This document shows, one piece after another, positions 36,687 through 37,525 of a stretch of 37,525 nt of DNA (positions are counted from its first letter, which is position 1; the number at the start of each line of letters is the position of its first letter). The position numbers and the translations under genes were made by a program. The DNA is taken from positions 1-37,525 of the IMG/VR virus record IMGVR_UViG_3300001473_000106; one strand, 5' to 3'. The notes under the pieces were generated by a model. That model worked only from the letters and a program-made list of their open reading frames with translations. It was not told the origin of the DNA and made no database searches. The DNA is from a virus.

Positions 36687-37525
36687 CCGCCTATTTCGCC
36701 GACATGCCGTTTCGAACGGTTCCGAAGACGCCATCGTCAGGCGCTCGGGACGCTGCGCGGCGGGTCCTCGAATCTTTCTCCGACCTGACCGACGCTGACA
36801 TCACCCGCGAGCATTGCCGGCAATACACCGCAATGCGCCGCGACCAGGGCTATTCCGACGGCACCATTCGCAAGGATCTGTCGACGCTGCGCGCCGCGCT
36901 GCGATGGAACGATCCGCAAAGCCCTGCCGTTTTCGAGATGCCGGCGATGCCGCCGCCGGAGGACCGATGGCTGCGCCCCGAAGAGATAGAAGCCCTGCGC
37001 GCCGCGGCATTGTCGCGCCCACACGCAGCGATCTTCATTGAACTGGCGATATGCACGGGCGGACGCAAAGAGGCCATTCTCGGGCTGACATGGCAAACCC
37101 ATATCGATTTTGACGCACGCCGCATCTGGCTCGGCTTCAAGGAAGGCGGCAAGAAACGGGCGACCGTCCCCATGACCGAAACCTGCCGAAACGCGCTCAT
37201 CGCGACGCAGACCCGATCAATTACGCCCTTCGTCGTCGAGTATAACGGCAAGCGCGTCGGAAACATTCGAAGGGCGCTGCGCGCCGTCTATGACGATGCG
37301 GGGATCGAGGACGTTCGATATCCTGCCCATGTGCTGCGCCATACGGCCGGCACGATCATGGCCAATGCTGGCGTGCCGATGTTCGAAATTTCCCGGCGCC
37401 TTGGCCACTCCTCAATCCGCGTCACCGAACAGACCTACGCCCACACCCATCCCGACTATATGAGCGCGTCAACGGAAGCGCTTGAAAGGGTCGGGCCCTC
37501 GGTACACCCGTACCGAACACCGTGA
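36515..37525 (+). CDS. int: Tyrosine recombinase integrase, 336 aa
   Basis: The ATG at 36515 has GGAGG seven bases upstream, deciding the start although it lies 172 bases inside the excisionase frame. The N-terminal arm-binding region (RHRGKWAVRVNGQRYSTGF), the core-binding helices (about 77-130) and the catalytic domain are all present: Arg184 (ICTGGRKEAI), Lys213/214, His272-x-x-Arg275 (HVLRHTAGT), His298 (RRLGHSS) and nucleophile Tyr308 (TEQTYAH). It would carry out integration and, with the excisionase, excision. The stop codon is the last base triplet of the window, so attP or attR must lie just outside. Rightward transcription comes from the promoter at 34402. Confidence 0.95.
   Translation: MRLVRHRGKWAVRVNGQRYSTGFEATPENRTAAEGRGHEIHARESRRHRGEVCGDIVAAYFADMPFRTVPKTPSSGARDAARRVLESFSDLTDADITREHCRQYTAMRRDQGYSDGTIRKDLSTLRAALRWNDPQSPAVFEMPAMPPPEDRWLRPEEIEALRAAALSRPHAAIFIELAICTGGRKEAILGLTWQTHIDFDARRIWLGFKEGGKKRATVPMTETCRNALIATQTRSITPFVVEYNGKRVGNIRRALRAVYDDAGIEDVRYPAHVLRHTAGTIMANAGVPMFEISRRLGHSSIRVTEQTYAHTHPDYMSASTEALERVGPSVHPYRTP

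Noticed and set aside
37501-37514. GGTACACCCGTACC at the end of the integrase gene as an att core
   Set aside because: It is a short hairpin inside the coding region, and no copy was seen at the left end of the window; the att site probably lies outside.
1-37525. CRISPR array, insertion sequence or transposase
   Set aside because: No regularly spaced repeat array with unique spacers, no IS ends and no transposase motifs were seen.

Overview
The window is the genome, or most of the genome, of a temperate siphovirus (prophage) that most likely infects an alphaproteobacterium. GC is high, genes overlap by ATGA/GTGA/TGATG almost throughout, and the repressor, P27-type small terminase, NusG-like factor and integrase resemble those of alphaproteobacterial HK97-like phages. 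No host core gene is visible and the right edge is exactly the integrase stop codon, so attL/attR cannot be seen. I cannot name the host genus.

Layout. (1) 1-1087, minus: a phage-type tRNA-Met(CAU) followed by a small protein, a class II Fic protein with its inhibitory helix, and another small protein. (2) 1186-2839, plus: a catalytically degenerate serine-recombinase-like DNA-binding protein and five small accessory proteins. (3) 2869-28462, minus: the late region. Read in transcription order it is a 52-aa ORF, HNH nuclease, TerS, TerL, a protease-major capsid fusion, portal, a repeat-bearing fibrous protein, head-tail adaptors, tail tube, G/GT chaperones made by a -1 frameshift, tape measure, tail tip proteins, a beta-helix tail spike, and then endolysin, holin and spanins. 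(4) 28520-31444, minus: a Cro-like regulator, small proteins, an orphan primase-type zinc domain, a winged-helix replication initiator carrying iterons inside its own gene, and a NusG paralogue. The NusG paralogue sits directly before the late block and may be its antiterminator. (5) 31445-32196: immunity region with three GGG-N6-CCC operators and a divergent plus-strand repressor lacking an S24 autocleavage domain. (6) 32456-34285: a probable moron block of three membrane proteins of unknown role. (7) 34379-37525, plus: a second operator-controlled early promoter, then small proteins, a putative excisionase and a tyrosine integrase.

How it fits together. One repressor probably acts on the same operator word, TTGGG-N6-CCCAA, at both early promoters. 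Derepression leftward would give Cro, replication proteins and NusG, then the late genes. Derepression rightward would give the xis/int operon. The most interesting items are the shared operator word, the iterons in the initiator gene, a near-perfect parS-like palindrome inside a 39-codon gene, the NusG paralogue, the dnaX-type slippery site in the tail chaperone genes, the capsid-protease fusion with an internal start, the collagen/28-residue-repeat protein beside the portal, and several micro-genes of 27-52 codons.
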